Assembly (NCBI GenBank): GCA_018398575.1
Contig: JAGTXZ010000002.1
Coordinates: forward strand, 2,048,501 to 2,112,500
DNA: 64,000 bases
Direction: 5' to 3'
Source of the DNA: Ampelomyces quisqualis
Lineage: Eukaryota; Ascomycota; Dothideomycetes; Pleosporales; Phaeosphaeriaceae
The position numbers and the translations under genes are program-made. The notes below the pieces were generated by a model. It did no database searches, was not told the origin of the DNA, and saw only the letters and a list, made by a program, of their open reading frames with translations. Below, in pieces: positions 21,380 to 32,624 of this stretch; within the stretch, counting starts at the first letter, position 1; every line of letters begins with the position of its first letter.

Positions 21380-21701
21380 TTACTTCTCTTCTTAAAATTA
21401 ATAGTCTCTATTAATAGGGTCTGTATTAGTATTATTTTAGATACCTTCTAAAATTTTAAAAAGTCTTATTTACCTTAACTTTAAATTTCTAATAACGCGT
21501 TATAGCTGTTTGTTGTTGTTTTACTTAGCGCAGCAGCGCGTTTATTATTCTAAATTTACCTAGAGTTTTTTAAGCATATATACAAGGCTAGCTCTTAGCA
21601 TATTATTTTTCTTATACTCTTCTCTACACGTTTATATACCTATAGCTATCTAACTGCCCTCTTAATTTAATTACTAGCTAACTGTTTTGCAGATATATAT
21701 A

Positions 21702-22430
21702 ATGCCTATTCCTATCTCTTCTAAAGCTTATTCCCTAGCCTATTAGGTTGTTTACTTACAGGCTGCAAGGGCTTTTGCCTGTAGCTAGTTTAATATTAAG
21801 TTTAGATTCTATTTAAACATATCTAAGAAGTGTACTTATTATACACTCTTAAATAAGAAGTGTTACCTAGTTCTTCTATATATAGGCTAAGAGTATAATA
21901 GCCTTTCTAAGGCTCTTAACTGCAGGTTTACTGCCTTAGGTAGAGACAAGTCTAATAAAGTTATGTTAAAGCAAGAGGTTGCTGTTAAGAAGGCAGCGTT
22001 TTAGTTAGCTACTATAGTGTAAGTAGGCACTACACAAGTAGCTAACTTAAACAACACTAACTTGTTAGTTAGCGCTTATTACTAAAGGGAGGAGCTAGCT
22101 AAAGAGGTTAGAGTAATAGCTAAGGAGGTTAGGTTACTCTAAAAAAGTACAGCTAGGTTAACTAGTATAGTTGCTTAGCTAGTAGATGTTATAATAGTAT
22201 TAAGGGCTAATTAGTTAGCAGAGTAAGAGAAGGCGTAGAAGGTAGCGCAAGAGGCTAGTACTTACAGCAAGTAAGGCTAAAATAGAAGACAACTAGGTAG
22301 TGTATTAGTGTCTGTACCTAGAGATTTAGATAGTTAAGAACGTCTTACTAGTAGCAGTAATAGTCTACTGTTAGATCTAATAGAAGAGTAATACTCCTAT
22401 TATTAATAGGTGTTACCTACTAGTATAGTA
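21702..22430 (+). pseudogene. Antisense ORF of gypsy X1 (Cys-rich, coiled-coil-like)
   Basis: Starting at ATG 21702 (MPIPISSKAYSLAY), one frame runs for about 240 codons on the strand opposite to gag-pol. Nearly all its stops are TAA/TAG, as expected from Gln or Trp codons after RIP. The inferred protein has a short Cys-rich stretch (KKCTYYTLLNKKC; in X3 KKCAYCTLLNKKC, a C-x2-C-x6-C spacing), then LSKALNCRFTALGRDKSNK, then a charged, heptad-like region. It sits between pol and the LTR. The same frame exists in X3 and, reversed, in X2. It resembles no protein I can name; a gag-like or DNA-binding factor is possible. Confidence 0.6.
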
Positions 22431-22611
22431 GTTATAATATTAAGTTTAATTTTCCTAATATAATTGTCTTGTAATACTATAAGATCTTTAACTTCTTTTT
22501 CCTATACTGTAATCTACTTAGCTAACGCCTATAGAAGTCCTAGCTGTTTTAGATAGTGTTTATAGAACGCCTGTAATATATATAGAGCGCCTATAAAGTT
22601 TAATACATTAT

Positions 22612-22910
22612 TATAACAAGCACATACAAATACATATTACATCTAATACCTTATAAAGGCTTAGTAACAGATTATGTAGAAAGCTAGCAGATTAGAACTA
22701 AAAGCGCTCTAACAGCGCTCTAACTTAGCTACTACGCCTACTATAAATATAAGCCTATAGCATAGATAGAAGATAAGTTTCTCTTGTTCTTTTGTATAAG
22801 ACCTATAGGTATATAGCTAATCTAGAATCTTTAATATAACACGCACTCCTATATGCCTCTAATACGTATCTAATTTAATTCTAATAGCTGTACCTACCTG
22901 CGTTGTTTTA
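22612..22910 (+). repeat. 5' LTR of gypsy X2
   Basis: Starts TATAACAAG (from TGTAACAAG, RIP-type change) and ends near GCGTTGTTTTA. It is the reverse-orientation equivalent of the X1/X3 LTRs. Confidence 0.85.
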
Positions 22911-24635
22911 TTATAAGAGAAACTTTATCCTGCTAGTAATAGTATTTAGATAATATTGCAATTTACTTTTAAAAAGATTGCGTTAAAACGTCTAGAACCC
23001 TATCTAAATTAGATCTGTTTGCAACCTTAAATCTATTAAACACAGTTAAGATCCCTTAGATCTCCTAACAGCTAAAGCCTTTAGGTTTAGATCTTTCTAT
23101 TAATATATAGTTAAGATTACTTTAGTAAAAGTTGCGTTTAGCGCTACAATAAAAACTTAGAGACTATTAATAACCTAGAAGTATTAGAGGCAACACTAAT
23201 AACTCCCTCTAAAGAACTAACTCTAGGAGCTTTCTTCTAAGACAACTCTATATTAACTATAACAACCTAGCAACAGAGTGCTAAAGCAAAAAAGACAAAC
23301 ACTAAGAAATTAGAAGACAGACCTCCTTAGCCTAGAGCTGTACTAAATCTAACTCCTGTATAAATAGAAGTTAATTAATTACAACAAGAACTAAAACAAG
23401 TATTAGCAGAAATTAATTTCCTTAAGAAAAGACTAACTCTGTTAGTAGGACTAGACAAGCCTCTACCTACTACTAAAACCCTCTAGAACTTTTCTGCACT
23501 CTGCTGTTTATCTAACAGCTCTACATCTAAGTACTTACATTACTATAAAGGCTTTTACTAACTTTAACAATCTAAGAAAACGCCTAATATAGATAATTTT
23601 AGTAATAGAAAAGATTCTACTTTCTGCTAATAGCAGGCCTTTATCTAGGATTAACTTAAAATTAACTTAGATTACTATTAGACTAAAAGATAACGCATAG
23701 CCTTAGTATAGGGCTACACTACAAGATTAGCTAAGGGCTATCTTAAGCTATAATATTTATTAGATACTAATTAAGAGTAATTCTAGAACGTAGAGTAAAT
23801 AATTAAGCTACTTAAGTCTTACTTTATTACAGGTAACAAGGTAGCTAAGAGCTGTGCAGCCTTTGCTTAAATATAAATAACTAAGAAAGAAACGTTTCTT
23901 TTATTTAAAGCTAGGTTTTTAAGTTCTACAATTAAGAGACAAGTACTACCTTTAGAGTAGTTTTACTACTTATAGACTAAGATTACGCTAGGGTTGCAAG
24001 CCCTTAACCTAGGATTTAGGCACTAATAGAAGAACTTATTTAATTAGATAGTAGAACACCTTACTACCTACAATATAGAGTAGAAGAATAACTCTACACT
24101 AAGTATAACACTAGCTGCTGCTAGGTTACTAATTAGGTTAGCTCTATAATAGAATTTAGAGCTAAATTAGACTACTACTACTAGCGCTTTAACAAATTCT
24201 GCGCTAGCCTATTAATTTATAATAGTACACCTTTCTATAAAGACCTTTAAGCTAGAATAATAAAAGACCTCTAGTAGTTATTATAATTATAGTAAGCTAG
24301 AACACTACTCTAGTAACTGCACAAAGCCTTATATATATTAGATTAAAGCTATAGAAGTAGATAAGTATAAAGATACTTAAGAGTAACCTAATTAAAAGGT
24401 GTATTGTACAAGAAATAGAAGCGCCTAAAAGAACACTCCTCTCTAGGCCTAAGCTATTATAATCTATCTTACCTTAACCTTTCTTATTTGTTTTGCAGTC
24501 CTTATTTCTTTATACCTACGCTTCTTTATAACTAAGGCCTTAGCTTACGCCTTAATACTCTTGTTAACACTAGTGCTTAAGGTTTCTTATTTTTAAATTT
24601 ATAAATTGTTTTATCTGTTTCTAAAGCCTTGCAGC
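22911..24635 (+). pseudogene. Gypsy X2 gag region (dead)
   Basis: With RIP stops ignored, the frame near 23900-24090 gives a capsid-like stretch (resembling STIKRQVLPLE...LGLQALNLGF). Near 24280-24335 it reads YSKLEHYSSNCTKP, a CCHC zinc knuckle with its first Cys residues lost. This is typical of retrotransposon Gag. X3 interrupts after 24635. Confidence 0.65.
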
Positions 24636-24934
24636 TGTAACAACGTAGGTAGGTATAGCTATTAGGATTGAATTAGATACGTATTAGAGATATATAGAAG
24701 TGCGTGTTGTATTAAAGATTCTAGATTGGCTATATACCTATAGGTCTTGTACAAAAGAATAAGAGAAACTTGTTCTTTATCTATGCTATAGGCTTATATT
24801 TATAGTAGGCGTAGTAGCTAAGTTAGAGCGCTGTTAAAGCGCTTTTAGTCCTAATCTGCTAGCTTTCTATATAATCTGTTACTAAGCCTTTATAAGGTAT
24901 TAGATGTAACATGTGTTTGCATATACTTGTTATA
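24636..24934 (-). repeat. LTR of gypsy X3 (left)
   Basis: TGTAACAACG... ending CTTGTTATA, 299 bp; the terminal CA has become TA. Confidence 0.85.
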
Positions 24935-25259
24935 TTACTTCTCTTCTTAAAATTAATAGTCTCTATTAATTAGGTCTATATTAGTGTTGTTTTAGATACC
25001 TCTCTAAATTGTTATAAACTCTTATTTACCTTAAGTTTATTTTAGAATAACGTAATATAGCTGTTTGTTATTATTTTAATTGGCGCGCTAGCGCGTTTAA
25101 CATTCTTAACTTTACCTTAAGCTTTTTAAGCATATATATAAGGCTAGCCCTCTAGTATACTACTTTTTTATACTCTCTCTCTATACGTTTGTATACCTAC
25201 AGCTATCTAACTACTCTCTTAATTTAATTGTTAGCTAATTGTTTCTGCAGATATATATA

Positions 25260-27030
25260 ATGCCTATTCCTATCCCTTTTAGAGCTTATCTCCTAGCCTA
25301 TTAGGTTGTTTACCTGCAGGCTGTAAGGGCTTTTGCCTATAGCTATTTTAATATTAAGTTTAGATTCTATTTAGACGTGTCTAAGAAGTGTGCTTATTGC
25401 ACACTCTTAAATAAGAAGTGTTACCTAGTTCTTCTATATGCAGGCTAAGAGTATAATAGCCTTTCTAAGGCTCTTAACTGCAGGTTTGCTGCTCTAGGTA
25501 GAGACAAGTCTAATAAGATAGTATTAGAGCAAGAGGCTACTATTAAGGAGGTAGCGTTTTAGTTAGCTGCTGTTATACAAGTAAGCACTATATAGGTAGC
25601 TAATATAAACAACACTAACTTATTAGTTAGCGCTTATTACTAGAAAGAGGAGCTAGCTAGAGAGGTTAGAGCAATAGCTACGTTAGGAAAATTTAAGATT
25701 AATCTAATCAGCCCAATCGCCGCGACCTGCAGCGGCCCAACAGCAATACTGTCCACTAGACAATTCGCCAAAGTCGCCCCACTCACTTCTGGTCGCTAGC
25801 GACCTAACAGCGACCTGACAGCAACCTGACAGAGTCGCCAGATCTGACAGAGTCGCTAGTGTCGCCAATGTTGCCAATTTTACTCACGTGACTGTATTGC
25901 TGTATTTTCATGATTACGTAAGTAACCTAAAAATACAAAATATAGAGCGGAATTCCCTCTTTAAAATGCACTATTCAGAATTTTTGTAGCTGCTCTAGTT
26001 ATTGAGATATAGCGCGTTGAAGTTATAAACTTTTTTAAAAAAACTTTAAGTATGTTCAACACAATAGATCTACGCACCCCCTATATAATGTACTATAATA
26101 AAATGTCCTAAAGTAAAATTTGCACTTTAGTTACTATTTCTTTAATAAAAAATATAATATATTATCTAGTTAAAGTGCTAGAGCTTTAGCGAAAACAAGC
26201 CTTGGCAAAGAACTTTAAAACTCTACAAACTTCACTGCCTTGCATCTTAACAACGAGAGCAGCTATAAGAAATCTGAAAAGTACGTTTTAAAGAGAAAAT
26301 CAAGCTCTATATTTTTGGTTTTTAGGATAATGACGTAATGGCGCGGGTGGGGCAGGTGGGTCTAGTGGATCAGGCAGATTAATTTGAGCGTTTCAGTCTA
26401 ATTAGGCGGCCAGAACAAATAGGGAACCCTAGGGACAGTTAAGTACGGTCGAGAACCGTCTGGTCGACTGTTCTGACAGTGTCGCCAATGTCGCGGATGT
26501 CGCCAACGTTGTATTTTCCTAACGTAAGAAGGTTAGGTTGCTTAGAAGGAGCACAGCTAGGTTAACTAGTGTAGTTACTTAGCTAGTAAATATTATAATA
26601 GTATTAAGAGCTAATTAGTTAGCAAAGTAAGAAAAGGAGTAGGTATTAATATTTTAGGTAGCAGTAGAGCAAGAGGCAGCAGCGCAAGAGGCTAGTACTT
26701 GCAGTAAGTAAGGCTAGAATAGAAGACAACTAGGTAGTACGTTAGTGTCTATACCTAGGGATTTAGATAGTTAAGAACGTTCTACTAGTAGTAGCAATAG
26801 TCTGCTATTAGATCTAATAGAAGAGTAAGACTCTTATTGTTAATAGCTGTTACTTACTAGTATAGTAGTTGCAATACCAAGTTTAATTTCCCTAACATAA
26901 TTATCTTATAATGCTATAAGATCTTTAACTTCTTTTTTTTATACTGTAATCTACTTAGCTAACGCTTGTAAGAGTTCTAGCTGTTTTAGATAGTATTTAT
27001 AGAACGCTTGCAATATATATAGAGCGCCTA
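25260..27030 (+). pseudogene. Antisense ORF of gypsy X3, split by a foldback element
   Basis: The ATG at 25260 opens the same frame as in X1 (MPIPIPFRAYLLAY). KKCAYCTLLNKKC is better preserved here. The frame breaks at 25680 and resumes after 26526. Beyond the equivalent of the X1 limit it may stay open, apart from RIP stops, to about 27030, overlapping the end of pol on the other strand. Confidence 0.5.
25681..26524. mobile_element. 844-bp foldback MITE with TA target duplication
   Basis: Perfect 12-bp terminal inverted repeats CGTTAGGAAAAT/ATTTTCCTAACG, flanked by TA on both sides (25679-25680, 26525-26526). The undisrupted sequence in X1 (about 22110-22130) has one TA at this place. Much of the element is an imperfect palindrome: the arm around 25915-26035 pairs with 26220-26335 (for example CCTAAAAATACAAAATATAG with its reversed partner). 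Subterminal GTCGCC motifs occur repeatedly. TA duplication suggests mobilisation by a Tc1/mariner-type transposase. No ORF is present. CpA and TpG are at normal levels, so RIP has hardly touched it. Confidence 0.88.
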
Positions 27031-30000
27031 TAAAGTTAAGAGTATTGTACTAGGTAGGGTTAGAATTATAGCCTATCTATTTTACACAATACTTTAGGAT
27101 AGAGTAGTATAGCTTACTAGCTAGGATCTCTTTAACTTTCTATTCTTTAACGCCTTAAATTAAGATGCTAGATAGGTTTAGGCTTAGCTAACTAGGCAGG
27201 GGGTTGTTAGAGTCTTTGCAGAGAACGTCTGGAGCAAATACGTTATAGATCTTAGAACCTTTAGGTAGCTTTAGTTAAAATAAATAGCTAACTTGTTCTA
27301 GAACTTTAAAGGGGCCTTCTTACAATTTAGCAAGTTTGCGACTTAAGTAGGTAATAGATAGGTTTTAGGTTAAGAGGTAAACCTTGTTACCTACTGCCTA
27401 ATTAACAGGTTAATAATATTTGTTTACCTTAGTAGCTATCTATTACTGCGCCTTTTCTATATTGTTTTTAGCTGTGCGCTAGGCTATATATATGCAGGTA
27501 GCTAAGCTTAAGGCATTCTTAACGTTTATATCTTTGTGTTTTAAAGGAGATAGTGCTTAATTCTAGCTCTATTGTAGTTTAGATCTAAACAAGAGCTAGT
27601 ACAGCGCTATACTAATTGCGGAGTGTAGCAGTGTAGCTTAGGCTTAATTAATTATTAGCAAGAGGTTACTCTAGTTGTCCTAGTAATAGAATATAAAGGG
27701 CCTTAATTATTAATTAATATACTTGTTTATAATCTTAGTTTGTCTATTAGTTTGTTTATAGTAGGCTGTAGAAAGCTTAATTTGTACGCCTAGGATCTTA
27801 CAGAACTTAGACTAGAATTAGAATATAAACTAGGAGCTGTAGTTAGACACTATACTTTTAGGTATATAGCTGAATTAGTATAACAATTAGATAAGCAAGT
27901 AAGCTATTCCTTAAGCGTTAATTATTTTATAGTAAAGAATAGAAACAGCTTACTTTAATAGGCAATTAATAATAACTATAATTTAATTATAGCTATGCTA
28001 ATTAGTTAGAAAGGTCTTAAAATATATACACAAATGCTATATAGGCCTGTTAGAGATTAGTAATAGATAGAGGAAACCTTAGGATTAGAGCTGTCTTAGA
28101 TAGGATCTTTAACAAGAAACGTAGTTTTGTACATAGCGTTTATATATAGCCTCTATGCCTTTCTAGTAGTATTACTAAGCTAAGAGCTAATACGTCTTTA
28201 TAGCGCTTAGGTAAGTAGTAGATACCTAATTATAAGCCTCTCTAATTAGTTAAGTGCATAAGAGGAAATCTCTAAGTACACAAAGGTGTAAGTAATAAAG
28301 TAGTAGTTCTTTTTAGATACAATATAGCTGTAGTAGCTTAAGACGCTCTTCTTTAAAGAAATAGTAATTCTCTGCTAGCAGGGCTTTAATTAGTTCTAAC
28401 AAGTTAAGGTTTAGAGAGGCACTAATAGATTAGACTAAAATAGCTAAAACATTAACCTCTAGCTAGTTACAGATGTAGTTCTAAGCTAGTTTAGAGTTAA
28501 CTAGGGGGTTTAGGCGTTTAGGTTCCAGAAGTACACAGGATCTGTTGTCTTGTTAGGCAGCCTTAACTTTACTAACGTCCTATTTCTTTTAGCTTAGGAT
28601 ATTAGCTTGCTTGTTAAGCTTACTAGGCATATACTTAATGTAGAAATTAAAAGAAGTAATAATCTTTGCCTATTATGCTTAATGTGCATTAAGAACCTTA
28701 GTAGTTATAAAGTATTCTAAGGAGTAGTAATCTAAATACACTTGAATTTAACTCTGTATAGAAGTAAGTTTAGCTCTCTACTTCTTAAACGCTTTTAGAA
28801 TAGTAAAAAGTTCTTTGTTATATATTTTCTAATTAAGCTTAGCCCTAGATAGAGCGTAACTATAGAAGGCTATAGGATACTACTTGTTGTTAGGGTGTTT
28901 CTAAGAGAGTACTCCTGCTATTACTCTATCTAACGCGTTAGTTTCTAACTTTGTATTATACTTAGGATAGAAATAAGATAGTATAGGAATAGCTAGGAGT
29001 AAGGCTTTAATCTAATTAAAAGCCTGTTAGTAGTCTATAGTCTATTTAAACAGTGTAGAGAGACTTTAAAGCTTTATAATTAGTTTAGCTATATAAAAGA
29101 AATCCTTAATAAATTGTTAATAGAAACTAGTAAAACTAAGAAATAACTTAACGCTAGTAACTGTAGTAGGTTCAGCCTAGTTTTAGAGTACTTCTACCTT
29201 GTTAGGGTTAACTTTAGTGCCCTAGTTTGTTAAAACGTAACCTAAATACTTTGTGCAGGTTACATAGAATTTACTCTTCTAAATATCTACTTAGAGTCCT
29301 GTAGTACGTAGGCGCTCTAGGACCTTTTAGACGTGTTCCTAATGTAAGTTTATATTCTTAGAGTAGATTAGGATATTATTAAGATACGTAATGCAGAAAT
29401 TATTAAGATAATTAATTAGTATATTATTTATATAGCGCTAATACGTTACTAGCCTATTGTATAAGCTAAAAGGGAGAACCTTACACTTGTATGTACTGTA
29501 ACAGGTCTAAAAGGTAGTATACTCTTTAGAGTTAAGATCTATATAAATTTTGTTAAAGGCAGCCTAGATGTTAAACTTAGTAAAGATCTTAGCTTTAGAG
29601 GAGCGTAACAGCAGCTTATTAATACAAGGGATTAGATAGACGTTCTTGCGCGTAAGGGCGTTAATCTTCTAGTAGTCTACACAGATGTGTATATCTCTAT
29701 TTAGTTTGTGTACACAAAGAATAGGTAAAGTAAAAGGACTTTGGCTAGCCTTAATAAAACCCTTCTAAAGGTGTTTCTAGACGTAGGCCTTAGTAGCTTT
29801 AAGCTCCTTCTAGTTTTACTTGTATAGGAGACTAAATACATTTAGTAATAGTTTTTTAAGAACAATCTTATAATTGTACAGACAGTAAGAAGGCAATTAA
29901 TTGGCTACTAACTTGCTAAATATATCCTAATACTAGGAGTAATAGGTAGGTAATTTCTTATCTAATTGGCTTTAATTGTCTGCGTTGTTCTTAGAGGCAA

Positions 30001-32325
30001 GGATCCTGTTAATCTTATAGAGGCTTGTTGTAAAGAACTTGTTCTAGGGCTTCTTTATAATAAAGTAAAATGCATTAGCAGAAATAAAAGCTATGCAGGT
30101 GCTTAGAGGGGGTTTAGACTCTAAGCAGTTTTGCTTAGTTAGGGTATAAGGAATCTCTAAGATTTTTTAGGCTAATAGGAGCTTCAAGCATCCCTTAATA
30201 CAATAAATAGAAGAGGAACAGCAGTAAAGACTGTTTTAGATACAATAGTCTTCTTTCTCCTATAGAGCGTTGCGTTATTGCATATTAAGATAGACAGTGT
30301 CTAGCACTGTAGCTTAATATAGAACAGTAGGAATAGGAGGTAAAGGATTGTATAATTAGGGGTACTTAGATAGCTAAATAAACTGTAACCTATCTATGTC
30401 TAATTGAATCTTAAATTGTCTTAACTATTAGAGGCTAAGTATACAATACTAAGACCTAAGATTAAGGATAAGGAAGGAACAGTTTAAAATCTTTTGGCTA
30501 TTAATATTTAAGTGTAGTTAAATATATTAAGTAACTAAAGAAGTAATCTAATCCTTAAAGCTACGTACCTAAACCTAGAAGGGAAGCTTCTAGATAGGTT
30601 GCTGTAAAGCTTTAGAAACAGATAATACAATTTGTAAATTTAAAAATAAAAAACTTTAGGCACTAGTGTTAACAAGAGTATTAAGGCGTAAGCTAATACC
30701 TTAGTTGTAGAGAAGCGTAGGCATAAGGAAATAGAGACTGCAAAACAAATAATAAAGGTTAAGGTAAGATAGATTGTAACAGCTTAGGCCTAAAGAGAGG
30801 TGTTCTCTTAGGCGCTTCTATTTCCTATATAATACACCTCCTAATTAGGTTGCTCTTAAGCATCTTTATACTTATCTACTTCTACAGCTTTAATCTAACG
30901 CATACAAGGCTTTGTATAGTTACTAGAGTAGTGTTCTAGCTTACTATAATTATAATAACTACTAGAGGTCTTTTATTATTCTAGCTTAAAGGTCTTTATA
31001 GAAAGGTGTACTATTATAAATTAATAGGCTAGCGCAGAATTTGTTAAAGCGCTAGTAGTAGTAGTCTAATTTAGCTCTAAATTCTATTATAGAGCTAACC
31101 TAATTAGTAACCTAGCAGCAGCTAGTGTTATACTTAGTGTAGAGTTATTCTTCTACTCTATATTGTATACAGTAAGGTGTTCTACTATCTAATTAAATAA
31201 GTTCTTCTATTAGTGCCTAAATCCTAGGTTAGGGGCTTGCAACCCTAGCGTAATCTTAGTCTATAAGTAGTAAAACTACTCTAAAGGGGGTACTTATCCC
31301 TTAACTGCAGAACTTAAAAACCTAGCTTTAAACAAGAGGAACGTTTCCTTCTTTGTTATCTGCAATTAATTAAACGCTGCACAGCTTTTGGCTACCTTAT
31401 TACTTGTAATAAAGTAGAACTTAAGTAGCTTAATTATTTGCTTAGCGTTCTAGAATTGTTCTTAATTAGTATCTAATAAATATTATAGCTTAAGATAGCC
31501 CTTAGCTAATTCTGTAGTATAGCTCTATACTAAGGCTATGCGTTGTCTTTTAGTCTAATAGTAATCTAAGTTAATTTTAAGTTAATCCTAGATAGAGGCC
31601 TGCTATTAGCAAAAGGTAGAATCTTTTCTATTACTAAGATTATCTATATTAGGCGTTTTCTTAGATTGTTAAAGTTAGCAAGAGCCTTTATAGCAATGTA
31701 AGTACTTAGATGTAGAGCTGTTAGATAAACAGCAGGGTGCAGAGGAGTTCTAGAGAGTTTTGGTAGTAGGCAGAGGCTTATCTAGTCCTACTAAACAAGT
31801 TAGTCCTTCTTTAAGAGAATTAATCTCTGCTAACGCCTGTTTTAGTTCTTGTTGTAATTAATTAACCTCTATTTAGGCAAGAGTAGGATTTGGTAGAAGT
31901 ACAAGTCTAGCTCTAGGCTAAGAGAGTTCCTTAGTGTCTATCTTTCTTGCTTTAGCACTCTGTTGCCAGGTTGTAACAGTTAATACAGAGTTGTCTTAGA
32001 GAAAGGCTCCTAGGGTTAGTTCTTTAGGGGGAGTTATTAGCGTTGCCTCTAATACTCCTAGGTTATTAATAGTCTCTAAGTTTCTATTGTAGCGCTAAAC
32101 GTAACTTTTACTAAAGTAATCCTAACTGTGTATTAATAGAAAGATCTAAACCTAAAGGCTTTAGCTGTTAGAAGATCTAAGAGATTCTAACTGTGTTTAA
32201 TAGATTTAAGGTTGCAAACAGATCTAATTTAGATAGGGTTCTAGATGTTTTAACGCAATCTTTTTAAAAGTAAATTGCAATATTATCTAAATGCTATTAC
32301 TAGCAGGACAAAGTTTCTCTTGTAA

Positions 32326-32624
32326 TGTAACAACGCAAGTAGGTACAGCTATTAGGATTAAATTAGATACGTATTAGAGGTATATAGGAGTGCGTGTTGT
32401 ATTAGAGATTCTAGATTAGCTATACACCTATAGGTCTTGTACAGAAGGACAAGAGAAACTTGTCCTCTATCTATGCTATAGGCTTATATTTATAGTAGGC
32501 GTAGCAGCTGAGTTAGAGCGCTGTTAGAGCGCTTTTAGTCCTAATCTGCTAGCTCTTTACATAATCTGTTACTAAGCCTTTATAAGGTATTAGATGTAAC
32601 ATGTGTTTGCATGTGCTTGTTACA
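32326..32624 (-). repeat. LTR of gypsy X3 (right)
   Basis: TGTAACAACGCAAG...GCTTGTTACA, 299 bp, direct partner of 24636-24934. Confidence 0.85.

Larger units (their letters stand above)
24636..32624 (-). mobile_element. Gypsy family X, copy X3 (nested in X2, holds a foldback element)
   Basis: Direct 299-bp LTRs at 24636-24934 and 32326-32624. The coding direction is minus, with gag near 32300-30600 and pol from there toward 27050. The antisense ORF lies at 25260-27030, interrupted by the 844-bp element at 25681-26524. X2 flanks join as TTGCAGC / AGCAACC, so only 3 bp (AGC) of target duplication is visible, unlike the 5 bp of its relatives. Net length without the foldback element is about 7.1 kb. 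Confidence 0.85.
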
